Origin: Glycocaulis sp050485565
GTDB taxonomy: Bacteria; Pseudomonadota; Alphaproteobacteria; Caulobacterales; Maricaulaceae
DNA: 62,025 nt
Assembly (NCBI RefSeq): GCF_050485565.1
Contig: NZ_JBJHBQ010000014.1
Span: forward strand, 1 to 62,025
Direction of reading: 5' to 3'
Within the stretch, counting starts at the first letter, position 1. Every line of letters begins with the position of its first letter. The translations under genes were made by a program, and so were the position numbers. The notes beneath the pieces were generated by a model. The model was not told the origin of the DNA and searched no databases. It was given only the letters and a program-made list of their open reading frames with translations. Of the stretch, positions 42,269-49,549 are shown piece after piece.

Positions 42269-43558
42269 CTAAATGAGCGCGTCCGGCCCCACGACCGTCA
42301 TCCAAGACTCGTCCAAAGGCGATACTTCCCGCAAGGGTTTCCCATCGCCACGGTGGGGCCGGTCGATTTCAGGCGGCAAAGCGGGGGGGCGGTCCGGTCG
42401 CCAGCGAGCTTTGGCAACTTGTTCCAAGTTCAAGTTTTCCGCTGGGTCGGAAGCATTATGGGAAACAAACTTGGCAGCAGATAAATTCACTCCATGGAGC
42501 TCAACACTTTGACAATTTGTCTCTTGAAGCAAAGCTCCCTCCAAGTCTGCATAACTAATATGAGCAAAACTCAGATCTGCGCCAGCCAGCTTCCCCTTTT
42601 GTAAATTCGCACTATCAAGCAACGCCCCTCTCAGTGTCGCCCCGGTAAGCTCTACTTTTTGAAGGTTCGCACTTCGTAGCCATGCACCTTCTAGCTCAAC
42701 CCCGAAAAGCTGCGCTTCGCGCAAATCAGCGTTTGAGAGATCGAACTCCCGCAGGTCGGCACCATCAGGCAACCTGAGCCGCGCAAGCCTCGCACTAGAG
42801 AGATCAACTCCACCTGCTGTGTACAAAAAGGGGCGATGCTCAAACGGCCATGAGCGCGCCAGCACGGCTACAGCAGCCTCCCGGTCCACAGCGAGACGCG
42901 GGCCTTCATAGTCATCCGGCAGCGTAGCCGCGTCGGGCGCTTTTCGTACTTCCTCTGCGGATTGCTCCCGCACAAAGGCGGCCAGCGTTTCCCCAATCTG
43001 TCGGCCAAATGTCTTGTCGCCTCCGTCAGCAAAGGCGGATCGCATGAGTCCTTCCAACGCATAAATGGCACCGAGGCGGATGGCGGTTTCCTTGCTACCC
43101 AGCTGCTCCACCGCACGGGAAAAGGTTTCCGCGTCCTGCCCGCGTTGGGCGAGCGCATGCTCAGCCTGCATCAGCCGCGTGCGGCGCAGGGCATTGATCA
43201 GCGCTGCGCCTGCACCCGCACCGCCGAATACAAGACTGGCGGCCCAAAGCAGATTACGGAAATCCTCAGCCAGATAGCCGGGCCGGATCCATTCCACGCC
43301 AGGACAGACCAGATTGGTTCCCGGGCAAGGGTCGGCCAGATCGACGATCCAGAAGAACGCGGCAATCGCCGCCAAAACCCAAACGATTAGAAAGGCCGTG
43401 ATTGCGCGGTTGTAAACGACACTTCCAAACCAGCGGAAAGGCCATGTCACAGCCCTCCATACGGACAGGAGCCACCGCCAAGTCTTTGCCGACCAGCGCA
43501 CCGCCGTCCGAAAGGCAACCGCAAGCCGCCCCCGAATTTTCTCAACCCACCCATCCAT
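42269..43558 (-). CDS. Membrane-anchored pentapeptide-repeat protein
   Basis: 429 residues. Two hydrophobic segments near the N-terminus (about 40-65 and 90-120) are followed by a cytoplasmic helical region (LMQAEHALAQRGQDAETFSRAVEQL). About 12 pentapeptide repeats follow from residue 270 to 380 (ADLREFDLSNADLREAQLFG, ANLQKGKLAGADLSFA), which form a right-handed beta-helix. Similar proteins with the EQLGSKETAIRLGAIYALE block are common in bacteria without known function. A GTG start at 43588 is possible; ATG 43558 was chosen. The gene is AT-richer than the regional average. Confidence 0.85.
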   Translation of the reverse strand: MDGWVEKIRGRLAVAFRTAVRWSAKTWRWLLSVWRAVTWPFRWFGSVVYNRAITAFLIVWVLAAIAAFFWIVDLADPCPGTNLVCPGVEWIRPGYLAEDFRNLLWAASLVFGGAGAGAALINALRRTRLMQAEHALAQRGQDAETFSRAVEQLGSKETAIRLGAIYALEGLMRSAFADGGDKTFGRQIGETLAAFVREQSAEEVRKAPDAATLPDDYEGPRLAVDREAAVAVLARSWPFEHRPFLYTAGGVDLSSARLARLRLPDGADLREFDLSNADLREAQLFGVELEGAWLRSANLQKVELTGATLRGALLDSANLQKGKLAGADLSFAHISYADLEGALLQETNCQSVELHGVNLSAAKFVSHNASDPAENLNLEQVAKARWRPDRPPALPPEIDRPHRGDGKPLREVSPLDESWMTVVGPDALI

Positions 43559-43647
43559 ATCCTGACTGCGCCCCGGTTTCGGGCGCACGTCAAGCGTGTT
43601 GCCGGTGATGACCGGGGATTACGCGGGCGGGGCGGAGCGCGTTGCGC

Positions 43648-43677
43648 AAAAAAAAGGCCCCGGAAAACTCCGGGGCC
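43648..43677 (-). terminator. Intrinsic terminator of the secreted repeat-protein gene
   Basis: GGCCCCGGA (43656-43664) pairs with TCCGGGGCC (43669-43677). On the minus strand the hairpin is followed by eight U residues (A-run 43648-43655). It lies about 150 bases after the minus-strand gene that ends at 43828. Confidence 0.8.
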
Positions 43678-43708
43678 GGTCAGGTGGGGTGTGTTGGTGT
43701 GAGGCTTT

Positions 43709-43815
43709 TCCCTCGTCCTTCGAGACGCTCGCTTCGCTCGCCCTCAGGATGAGGGGGAAGATCACCAAGCCCTCATGCTGAGGAGCTTTCTTCAGAAAGC
43801 GTCTCGAAGCACGGG
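43709..43815. repeat. Head-to-head pair of alphaproteobacterial palindromic repeats
   Basis: Two units of a palindromic repeat face each other. The first carries CCTTCGAGACGC and ends CCTCAGGATGAGG. The second begins CCTCATGCTGAGGAGC and ends GCGTCTCGAAGCACG. Each can fold into a hairpin with a variable middle stem. Sequences of this form are scattered in intergenic spaces of many Caulobacterales and Rhizobiales genomes. They lie between the terminator and the 3' end of the secreted protein gene. Confidence 0.75.
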
Positions 43816-43827
43816 GCTTGGTTCGCC

Positions 43828-44703
43828 CTAGTGATACCCGCCGACGCCGCCATCGAGCATCAGGTTGAGATTGGTGGCGGTGCGGCGCGCACTGCGGCGC
43901 TCGCGCATGGCGGTATAGCGTTCCTCATAGCGCACATAGACGAGGCGCACGCCCGGCCCGTAAAGGCGTAGCAGCGAGCGCTCGTTACAGTCGCGCATGG
44001 CCTCTGCCGGGGCGCAGAACACCTCCCCGCCGCGTCCATAACGCAGCGCATCGCCGCGCTGGCACTGGATGACCTGACCATCCTCGAAACTGTCCGCCCC
44101 GCTTTCCAGACGATGGCCCAGCGTTGCCTGCAGCGTGGTGCCGGCCATGCAGCGGAAAATCTCGCCCTCAAAGCCTTCGCGCACGCGCTCATCGCGTTCA
44201 GGGCGTGCGGCCGGGTGCGGCGTGCCACGGTCATCGATGCAGACTGCGCGCACCACGCGCCAGCCCTCTACCATCCGCGAATAGCTTTCCTCTTCCATCT
44301 CGTACTCATCGGCGAGCGCCAGGCCCGCAATGGCGGTCGCCGCCGGAGCGGCACCGCGCGAGATGAAACCGCCCCCGCCATACACGATTGTATTGCTGCT
44401 GGCCTGCGCACCGGCAAACGCCATGGCAGAGGCTTGTGCGTTCACATTCACATTGACCTGATTATTCAGATAGATGCCGCCGATATTGATGCGCGGCCCG
44501 CCAATATGAACCGATGGTCCACCAATGCGGATCGAGGGCGCGCGCACTTGCGGCCCGTGCCCGTGCTGGCAGCAATGATGGCTGGGCGGCGGCGGTGATA
44601 CCGGCGTCGGCCCGGCATGTGCCGCAGTGGCGGCCGCTGCGCTGGCAAAGGTCGCTGCGATCACTACGCCAAACGCTTTTGCGTATCGAGTTGAAACGCC
44701 CAT
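43828..44703 (-). CDS. Secreted repeat protein of unknown function
   Basis: 291 residues. A signal peptide (AKAFGVVIAATFASAAAATAAHA) is followed by a His/Cys segment (PSHHCCQHGHG), then short repeats of the form RIGGPSVHIGGPRINIGG. NQVNVNVNAQASA is next, resembling beta-solenoid or amyloid-type sequence. A globular C-terminal half with five or more Cys residues (VVRAVCIDDRG, IFRCMAG, VIQCQRGD, EVFCAPAEA) may be disulfide-linked outside the cytoplasm. ATG 44703 has GGGAG 8 bases upstream. No family is recognised; the layout suggests an envelope or matrix structural protein. Confidence 0.8.
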   Translation of the reverse strand: MGVSTRYAKAFGVVIAATFASAAAATAAHAGPTPVSPPPPSHHCCQHGHGPQVRAPSIRIGGPSVHIGGPRINIGGIYLNNQVNVNVNAQASAMAFAGAQASSNTIVYGGGGFISRGAAPAATAIAGLALADEYEMEEESYSRMVEGWRVVRAVCIDDRGTPHPAARPERDERVREGFEGEIFRCMAGTTLQATLGHRLESGADSFEDGQVIQCQRGDALRYGRGGEVFCAPAEAMRDCNERSLLRLYGPGVRLVYVRYEERYTAMRERRSARRTATNLNLMLDGGVGGYH

Positions 44704-44882
44704 TGGGTCACTCCCGTCTGTTTGCGCGCTTCCCCGCAAGAAGGATGCCGGTTTGTGCGGAGGGCTACAAAAAAGCACTTGGCAAGCCGCTTGCAGTCCC
44801 CCGCCCCGACCGGAGCACGCCTGTCCAAAAGCAGGACTGACAACGCGCTCCCCTTAAAGGGACTAAAGAGGACGGGCTGCCG

Positions 44883-45443
44883 ATGCGCCACGAGAACACA
44901 AAGACGCTGTTTGCGTACTGGGATGCGAGAAGGCTTGGCCGCTCCGCGCCGACACGCGGCGATATCGCTCCGCGCGATCTGGCCGGGCTGCTCAGCCATC
45001 TGTTCATCCTGCGCCGGATGGACCGTGACCATCACATTTTCCGCCTGGCGGGCACCTCGCTGTGCCAGATGCATGCACGCGAGTTCAAGGACCAGAACTT
45101 TCTGGGGCTGTGGCGCGGCCATGACCGCCAGCACATGACGGCCCTGCTGGAAGGCGCGATGAGCGTACCGGCCCCTGCCTGTGCGCTGGCCGACGCGGTC
45201 TCGCTTGATGGCCGCTCGGTAGAGGTGGAAATCGCGCTCCTTCCGCTTCGCGGGCCTGAAGGGTGGGTGGACCGGTGTCTCGGCCTCTACCAGCCCTTGC
45301 AGGGGCGCAGCCTGGAGGGGCGTCCGGCCGTGCGCCACATATTGAAAGAACTGCGCCCGGCAGTAGAGCCGGAAAGCTCCGTGCAGGTATTTCGCGGCCT
45401 GCGCGACGGGCGCGTACCGGCCCGCGCCGCAAATGACTTCTAG
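44883..45443 (+). CDS. PAS-domain protein (PAS_5 type)
   Basis: 186 residues with one PAS-like domain of the PF07310 type common in alphaproteobacteria: LFAYWDARRLGRSAPTRGDI, LLSHLFILRRMDRDHHIFRLAGTSLC, and VEVEIALLPLRGP. No kinase, cyclase or HTH output domain follows, so it may act as a sensor partner or adaptor. AGAGGA lies about 10 bases before ATG 44883. A PilZ gene follows 58 bases later on the same strand, which suggests a link to c-di-GMP or envelope signalling. Confidence 0.85.
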   Translation: MRHENTKTLFAYWDARRLGRSAPTRGDIAPRDLAGLLSHLFILRRMDRDHHIFRLAGTSLCQMHAREFKDQNFLGLWRGHDRQHMTALLEGAMSVPAPACALADAVSLDGRSVEVEIALLPLRGPEGWVDRCLGLYQPLQGRSLEGRPAVRHILKELRPAVEPESSVQVFRGLRDGRVPARAANDF

Positions 45444-45501
45444 CTTGGCCAAATTTTAACCAGCACCAGTCTAAATTGCCTGCCCGAACAATGAGGCTGG
45501 C

Positions 45502-46110
45502 ATGGGACCCGTCACCGATCTGAGCACGCGCCTGGACAAGCGCAAGATACGCATAGCGGCCGCCGGCGCGCAGGAGCAGCGCCGCCACCGCCGTGTGCCC
45601 TTGCGCCTGCCCGGACGGTTTCTCGATCCCGTACGCGGTGAATTCGTCTGCACCCTCATCGATGTGTCACCGGGCGGCGCGAAAGTCGCCGCCGAAGCCC
45701 CGCCGGCGCTCGGCGAACGCGTTGTCATGCTGTTTGACGGGCTGGGCCGTGTGGAGGGTGATGTGGTGCGCGCCGGTGCGCGCGGCTTTGCCGTGCGCTT
45801 CAATGCGACACAGCGCAAGCGCGACCGGCTGGGCGATGCGATCACCTGGCGTTTCAATATGGAGCGCCTGGGCCTTGAAGAAGACCGCGCCGCGCCCAGA
45901 AAGCCCGGAACAGGACGGGTGAAAATCCGCCTGAAGGACGGCGTGCTGATCCAGGCCGATCTTGTGGATGTGTCGATCTCCGGGGCCGCCTTTGCCTGTC
46001 TGGAGCGTCCCCGTGTTGGCGAAAGCGTCAGCGTGGGCGACCTGACAGGCCGGGTGACTCGCTGGCTGGACAACGGCTTCGCGGTATCGTTCGATCCGCC
46101 CCGGGGTTGA
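45502..46110 (+). CDS. Tandem PilZ-domain protein
   Basis: 202 residues forming two PilZ-like halves. The first has the c-di-GMP binding arginines in ERRHRRVPLRLPGR (strictly RRxxR) and the second motif DVSPGGAKV (D/NxSxxG). The second half (about 135-200) has DVSISGAAFACL but no clear RxxxR. Only the first may bind c-di-GMP, while the second may serve dimerisation. GAGG lies 6 bases before ATG 45502. It follows the PAS gene and is probably cytoplasmic. Confidence 0.88.
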   Translation: MGPVTDLSTRLDKRKIRIAAAGAQEQRRHRRVPLRLPGRFLDPVRGEFVCTLIDVSPGGAKVAAEAPPALGERVVMLFDGLGRVEGDVVRAGARGFAVRFNATQRKRDRLGDAITWRFNMERLGLEEDRAAPRKPGTGRVKIRLKDGVLIQADLVDVSISGAAFACLERPRVGESVSVGDLTGRVTRWLDNGFAVSFDPPRG

Positions 46111-46282
46111 GGTGAGATTTCCAGCGGAGCTGCCTTTTGTCTGCGCACGCGGCAGAAAAAGTCATGTTTGTGGCCCATACTTGCGCCAACCGGCCTGAAT
46201 CTTGCCGTAACCCCTGCATAGTCTCTTCTTTAGAGGGCTTGGATGGAGTGTGACCCCAATGCCGCGGGATGATGGAATAGCG

Positions 46283-46783
46283 ATGTCCTGGTTTGTGAAA
46301 GTCGATGGCCGTGTGTACGGACCCTATACGGGGGCGCAGATGCGCGCCTTTGTCAGTGAGGGACGCATAGCGGGCCACTCGGTCGTCTCGCAGGACCGCG
46401 AGGACGGCTGGGAAAACGCATCCGACGTCGCACAATTCAAGGCATGGCTGGATGAAGCCCGGCGCAGCCCCGGCACCAAGCGCCCCGCCGCCACTGATGC
46501 CCGCACGGCCAATTTCGTCGTCATCGCCACGCTGGCCGATGACAGCCGCTCAGGGTTTGAGGCGGCGCTGAAGGATTTCGGCGACGCGGAGAGCATTGCG
46601 CCGGGCGTCTGGCTATTGCGCGCGCCCGCCACGGCGGCAACACTGCGCAACGAGCTGAGCCATCTTCTGGCCCGCGAAGACAAGCTGATCGTGGTGGATG
46701 CCTCGCGCGACCGCACCGCCTGGTTCAATTTCGGCCGCGATACCGACCAGCGTATCCGCGAGCTGTGGGGCCGGCCGCAGTAG
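46283..46783 (+). CDS. GYF_2 (DUF4339) domain protein
   Basis: 166 residues. The N-terminal GYF_2 domain is clear: WFVKVDGRVYGPYTGAQMRAFV, then GRIAGHSVVSQD and GWENASDVAQF. A Pro/Lys-rich linker leads to a C-terminal alpha/beta region (NFVVIATLADDSRSGFEAALKDFGD, DKLIVVDASRDRTAWFNFGRD) of unknown function. ATG 46283 puts the domain at the start; ATG 46259 with GGAG upstream is an alternative. The C-terminal region recalls small regulatory proteins, but no assignment is made. Confidence 0.8.
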   Translation: MSWFVKVDGRVYGPYTGAQMRAFVSEGRIAGHSVVSQDREDGWENASDVAQFKAWLDEARRSPGTKRPAATDARTANFVVIATLADDSRSGFEAALKDFGDAESIAPGVWLLRAPATAATLRNELSHLLAREDKLIVVDASRDRTAWFNFGRDTDQRIRELWGRPQ

Positions 46784-46800
46784 GATTTCTCTTTTAGTTG

Positions 46801-46910
46801 CGCAACGCATCCGCGTTGCGATGTTCCGCGAAAAGTCGCGGGCGCGCAGTCGCGCTTTTCAGGCCGCTTTGCGGCCTGCAAGGCCGACCGGCCGCCGGGC
46901 ACTTTTGCCC
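46801..46910. terminator. Array of five short hairpins between convergent genes
   Basis: CGCAACGC/GCGTTGCG (46801-46820), CCGCG/CGCGG (46826-46841), GCGCG/CGCGC plus TTTT (46842-46859), CAGGCCGC/GCGGCCTG (46860-46878) and GGGCA/TGCCC (46897-46910) follow one another. The third with its T-run could terminate the plus-strand GYF gene. The rest may stop the convergent transcript. Confidence 0.55.
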
Positions 46911-46952
46911 GCAGCGACGCAGGGATGGGCGGAGCATCAAAAAAAAATCCCC

Positions 46953-47474
46953 TCAAATCTCCCTCAACCCTTCCGCAAAGCGCTTCGCGTTGGCGACGTA
47001 GTGATCCGCGCTGGCCTTGAAGATATCGCCCATCCCTTCCTCCAGCGTTTTGACCACCTTGCCCGGTGAGCCGAGTACCATGGAATTGTCCGGTATTTCC
47101 TTGCCTTCGGTGATGAGGGCATGTGCGCCGATAAGACAGTTCTTCCCGATCTTCGCGCCATTGAGGATGGTCGCGCCGATACCCACCAGCGAATAGTCGC
47201 CAATCTGGCAGCCATGCAGCATGGCCTGATGGCCAACCGTGATGCCCTTGCCGAGGACTGTCGGCTTGCCCGGATCGGCATGGATGACCGTGCCGTCCTG
47301 GATATTGGTGTCATCACCGATCACGATGTCTTCCACATCGCCGCGCAGCACCGCCCCGAACCAGACCGACACATTGCGCCCCAGCGTGACGCGGCCCAGC
47401 ACGGTGGCTCCCGGCGCTACCCACACCCCCTCGCCGATCTTCGGACGCACCCCGTCCAGCTCGTAAACGCCCAT
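46953..47474 (-). CDS. Gamma carbonic anhydrase-like hexapeptide protein
   Basis: 173 residues of left-handed beta-helix repeats: GRVTLGRNVSVWFGAVLRGD, TNIQDGTVIHAD and the three metal-binding His in VIHAD and VGHQAMLHG. These match the gamma-CA/YrdA group, whose members include carbonic anhydrases and proteins of unsettled function. A C-terminal helix (DIFKASADHYVANAKRFAEGL) is standard. The frame is open to 47561, but ATG 47474 has AAGGAA upstream and begins the helix. Alternative: a hexapeptide protein without activity. Confidence 0.9.
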   Translation of the reverse strand: MGVYELDGVRPKIGEGVWVAPGATVLGRVTLGRNVSVWFGAVLRGDVEDIVIGDDTNIQDGTVIHADPGKPTVLGKGITVGHQAMLHGCQIGDYSLVGIGATILNGAKIGKNCLIGAHALITEGKEIPDNSMVLGSPGKVVKTLEEGMGDIFKASADHYVANAKRFAEGLREI

Positions 47475-47579
47475 AATGTGTTCCTTCCTGCTCGCTGCAT
47501 CAGCACGGCGTGGCGAAACTGCATCGGTTGGATGTGAAGTTTCAGCGACGGACTGACTCATAATTCGTTCACTGTCTTA

Positions 47580-47800
47580 GCATGAGACTGTAGATGCGAT
47601 TCGAGAGGGGAACAGCCGCCCATAGGCTGTCTTCGGATCGATCGTGAGGGATAGACGCTTCTAGCACGGAGGCCCGCGGCACAATGCCGTATGCACCCCC
47701 AATGCCAGACCCTTCCGGATCGGCCGCAAGTTCCGCATCTGCCCTGTCCAGCCTGCACCGTTTTTGCCCGCCCCTTATGCAGCCGCATGAGGGGTTTTTT
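47580..47800 (+). promoter_or_regulatory. phoH leader ending in an intrinsic terminator
   Basis: A hairpin of CCCCTTATGC (47771-47780), loop AGCC, GCATGAGGGG (47785-47794) and six T lies only 20 bases before the phoH ATG, with the GGAGGA ribosome-binding site between. No plus-strand gene ends within 900 bases upstream. The terminator therefore belongs either to a small RNA ending here or to the phoH leader as an attenuator. The 190 bases before it contain several GC-rich segments and no convincing open frame. Confidence 0.5.
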
Positions 47801-47820
47801 CTTGTCCGGAGGACGCCAAC

Positions 47821-48573
47821 ATGAGCAAGCGCACCGCAAAACGCCGTCAGGGCGGGTTCAATGCCGAGCACTATGAGGAAGAGAAGGTCCGCGCCCTCTT
47901 CCCCGGCGCGAACTGGTCACCTGACGACAATGAACCCATGCGGGACCAGCGCTATATCAAGAACGTCAAACCGCGCTCTGAGGGGCAGGCGCGGCTGATG
48001 ACGGCGATAGACGACCATAATCTTGTAATGGCCATGGGGCCGGCCGGTACCGGCAAGACCTATCTGGCCGTTTCCAAGGCGGTCGAGGCACTGGAGAGCG
48101 GTCAGGTGGGACGCATCGTCCTGTCACGCCCGGCGGTCGAGGCAGGCGAGCATATCGGCTTCCTGCCCGGCGCTCTGGAAGAGAAGCTCGCGCCTTACTT
48201 GCGCCCGCTCTACGACGCGCTGGCAGACCGGCTAAGCCCGAAGCGCCTGAAAGCGCTGATGGCCGAAGGTCTGATCGAGATCGCGCCAATTGCCTATATG
48301 CGCGGGCGTACGCTCAACAACGCCTATATCGTGGTCGATGAGGCCCAGAACTGCACCTACGGCCAGCTCAAAATGCTGCTGACCCGTCTGGGCTGGAACT
48401 CCACCATGGTCGTCACAGGCGACCCGGCACAGACCGACCTTCTGCCGGAAATGTCCGGCCTTAAGGATATCTGCGAGCGCCTTGAAGAGGTGAAGGATAT
48501 CGCGGTTGTCCGGCTGGAAGCCAAGGACATCGTGCGCCACCCGCTCGTCGCCTCGATGCTCGACGTGCTGTAA
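47821..48573 (+). CDS. phoH: PhoH-family ATPase
   Basis: 250 residues. Walker A MGPAGTGKTYLAV (about residue 71-83), RIVLSRPAVEAGEHIGFLPG, Walker B YIVVDEAQNCT and the sensor VVTGDPAQTDLLP are all present. The N-terminal Lys/Arg-rich segment (MSKRTAKRRQGG) precedes the domain. It is the short PhoH type, not the PhoL form found with ybeY. PhoH proteins are cytoplasmic, RNA-associated ATPases induced by phosphate or other starvation. GGAGGA is 8 bases before the ATG. A terminator in the leader suggests conditional expression. Confidence 0.92.
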   Translation: MSKRTAKRRQGGFNAEHYEEEKVRALFPGANWSPDDNEPMRDQRYIKNVKPRSEGQARLMTAIDDHNLVMAMGPAGTGKTYLAVSKAVEALESGQVGRIVLSRPAVEAGEHIGFLPGALEEKLAPYLRPLYDALADRLSPKRLKALMAEGLIEIAPIAYMRGRTLNNAYIVVDEAQNCTYGQLKMLLTRLGWNSTMVVTGDPAQTDLLPEMSGLKDICERLEEVKDIAVVRLEAKDIVRHPLVASMLDVL

Positions 48574-48594
48574 CAGACAGCAAAGCAGGCACAT

Positions 48595-48629
48595 AAAGGC
48601 CCCGGCCAGAGGACAGCCGGGGCCTTTTT
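48595..48629. terminator. Bidirectional terminator between phoH and the barrel gene
   Basis: GGCCCCGGC (48598-48606) pairs with GCCGGGGCC (48616-48624), followed by TTTTT and preceded by AAA. It serves phoH on the plus strand and the convergent outer-membrane gene on the minus strand. Confidence 0.85.
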
Positions 48630-48649
48630 GCTGACGGTAGTTCCGCGCG

Positions 48650-49402
48650 CTAGAAGCGGAAATTTGCACCGGCGCGGATGACATCGAACTGTGTATCGAT
48701 GGTCGCGCGGCCAATCGTGCCGTCATCATAGCTGGTGTCGAAGTTGGAGCTTCCCAGATCCACCCGCGAATACTCAGCCCGCAGGGTCCAGAAATCGGTC
48801 ACGCCCCATTCGACACCGGCACCATAGGTCCAGCCGAACTGGTTGGAGCTTTCGCTGTCGGTGATTTCAGCCGCACCCACACGGTAATTGCGGTCGAAAT
48901 CGACGCGGCCATAGGCACCGCCACCCGTCGCGTAGATCAGGAACCGGTCGAACGCGACACCGCCGCGCAGGCGGGCCGTGGCGAAGTAGTCCACCTCGAA
49001 ATTCAGGTCTGTAAACCCGTCAGGATTGTCCGCTGCCCCGCCCGGAGCGTTCGGGATAGAGGTGTTCGAGCTGATATCGGAGAGCTGGACGTCAACTTCA
49101 CCGCCCAGCACGAACATGCCGGTCTGCCAGTTTGCGCCGGCCTGGATACCGCCGACCCAGCCATCGCCGTCAAATGTGCGCATGGTGGGAAAGGTGCCGC
49201 CAGCCAGAGCGCCGGGGAAGAAGGCGGAGCCAGCATCAATCTCCAGCGCTGCATCGAGATCGAACTCGGCATTGCGGCCCTGTCCGAGATTCACGCCGAC
49301 ATAGGAGCCGGTCCAGTTATAGTCGCCAGCATACTGTGCCAGCGCGGACGGGGCGATTACGGGGAGTGCGGCTGCCGCCGCGAGTAAAGCCAGTTTACGC
49401 AT
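48650..49402 (-). CDS. Outer-membrane beta-barrel protein (porin_4/OmpA-barrel type)
   Basis: 250 residues. A signal peptide (MRKLALLAAAAALPVIAPSALAQ) is followed by alternating strands: WTGSYVGVNLGQGRNAEF, GDGWVGGIQAGANWQTG, GVAFDRFLIYATGGGAYGRV, TYGAGVEWGVTDFWTLRAEY, and a C-terminal Phe (GANFRF). This is the eight-stranded barrel family found in alphaproteobacteria (relatives of Omp25/Omp31). It sits in the outer membrane as a structural or small-solute protein. It stands alone between terminator-bounded units. Confidence 0.9.
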   Translation of the reverse strand: MRKLALLAAAAALPVIAPSALAQYAGDYNWTGSYVGVNLGQGRNAEFDLDAALEIDAGSAFFPGALAGGTFPTMRTFDGDGWVGGIQAGANWQTGMFVLGGEVDVQLSDISSNTSIPNAPGGAADNPDGFTDLNFEVDYFATARLRGGVAFDRFLIYATGGGAYGRVDFDRNYRVGAAEITDSESSNQFGWTYGAGVEWGVTDFWTLRAEYSRVDLGSSNFDTSYDDGTIGRATIDTQFDVIRAGANFRF

Positions 49403-49549
49403 CAGTTTGCCCTTTTTTGGTCGCTTGCGCCGCGCATTGGCGCGGCATGACTGATGCCCAATCCATGTGAGGTAAACGCAGCATGCCCCGCCACGGATGC
49501 AAAGCCTGCTGGGGGCCAGATGCCGGTGTTACTCATCTGCAACACCGCG

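Noticed and set aside
47558..47871. Two overlapping minus-strand open frames of about 95 codons upstream of phoH
   Set aside because: They overlap the phoH start and leader in antisense, lack ribosome-binding sites and show no recognisable product.
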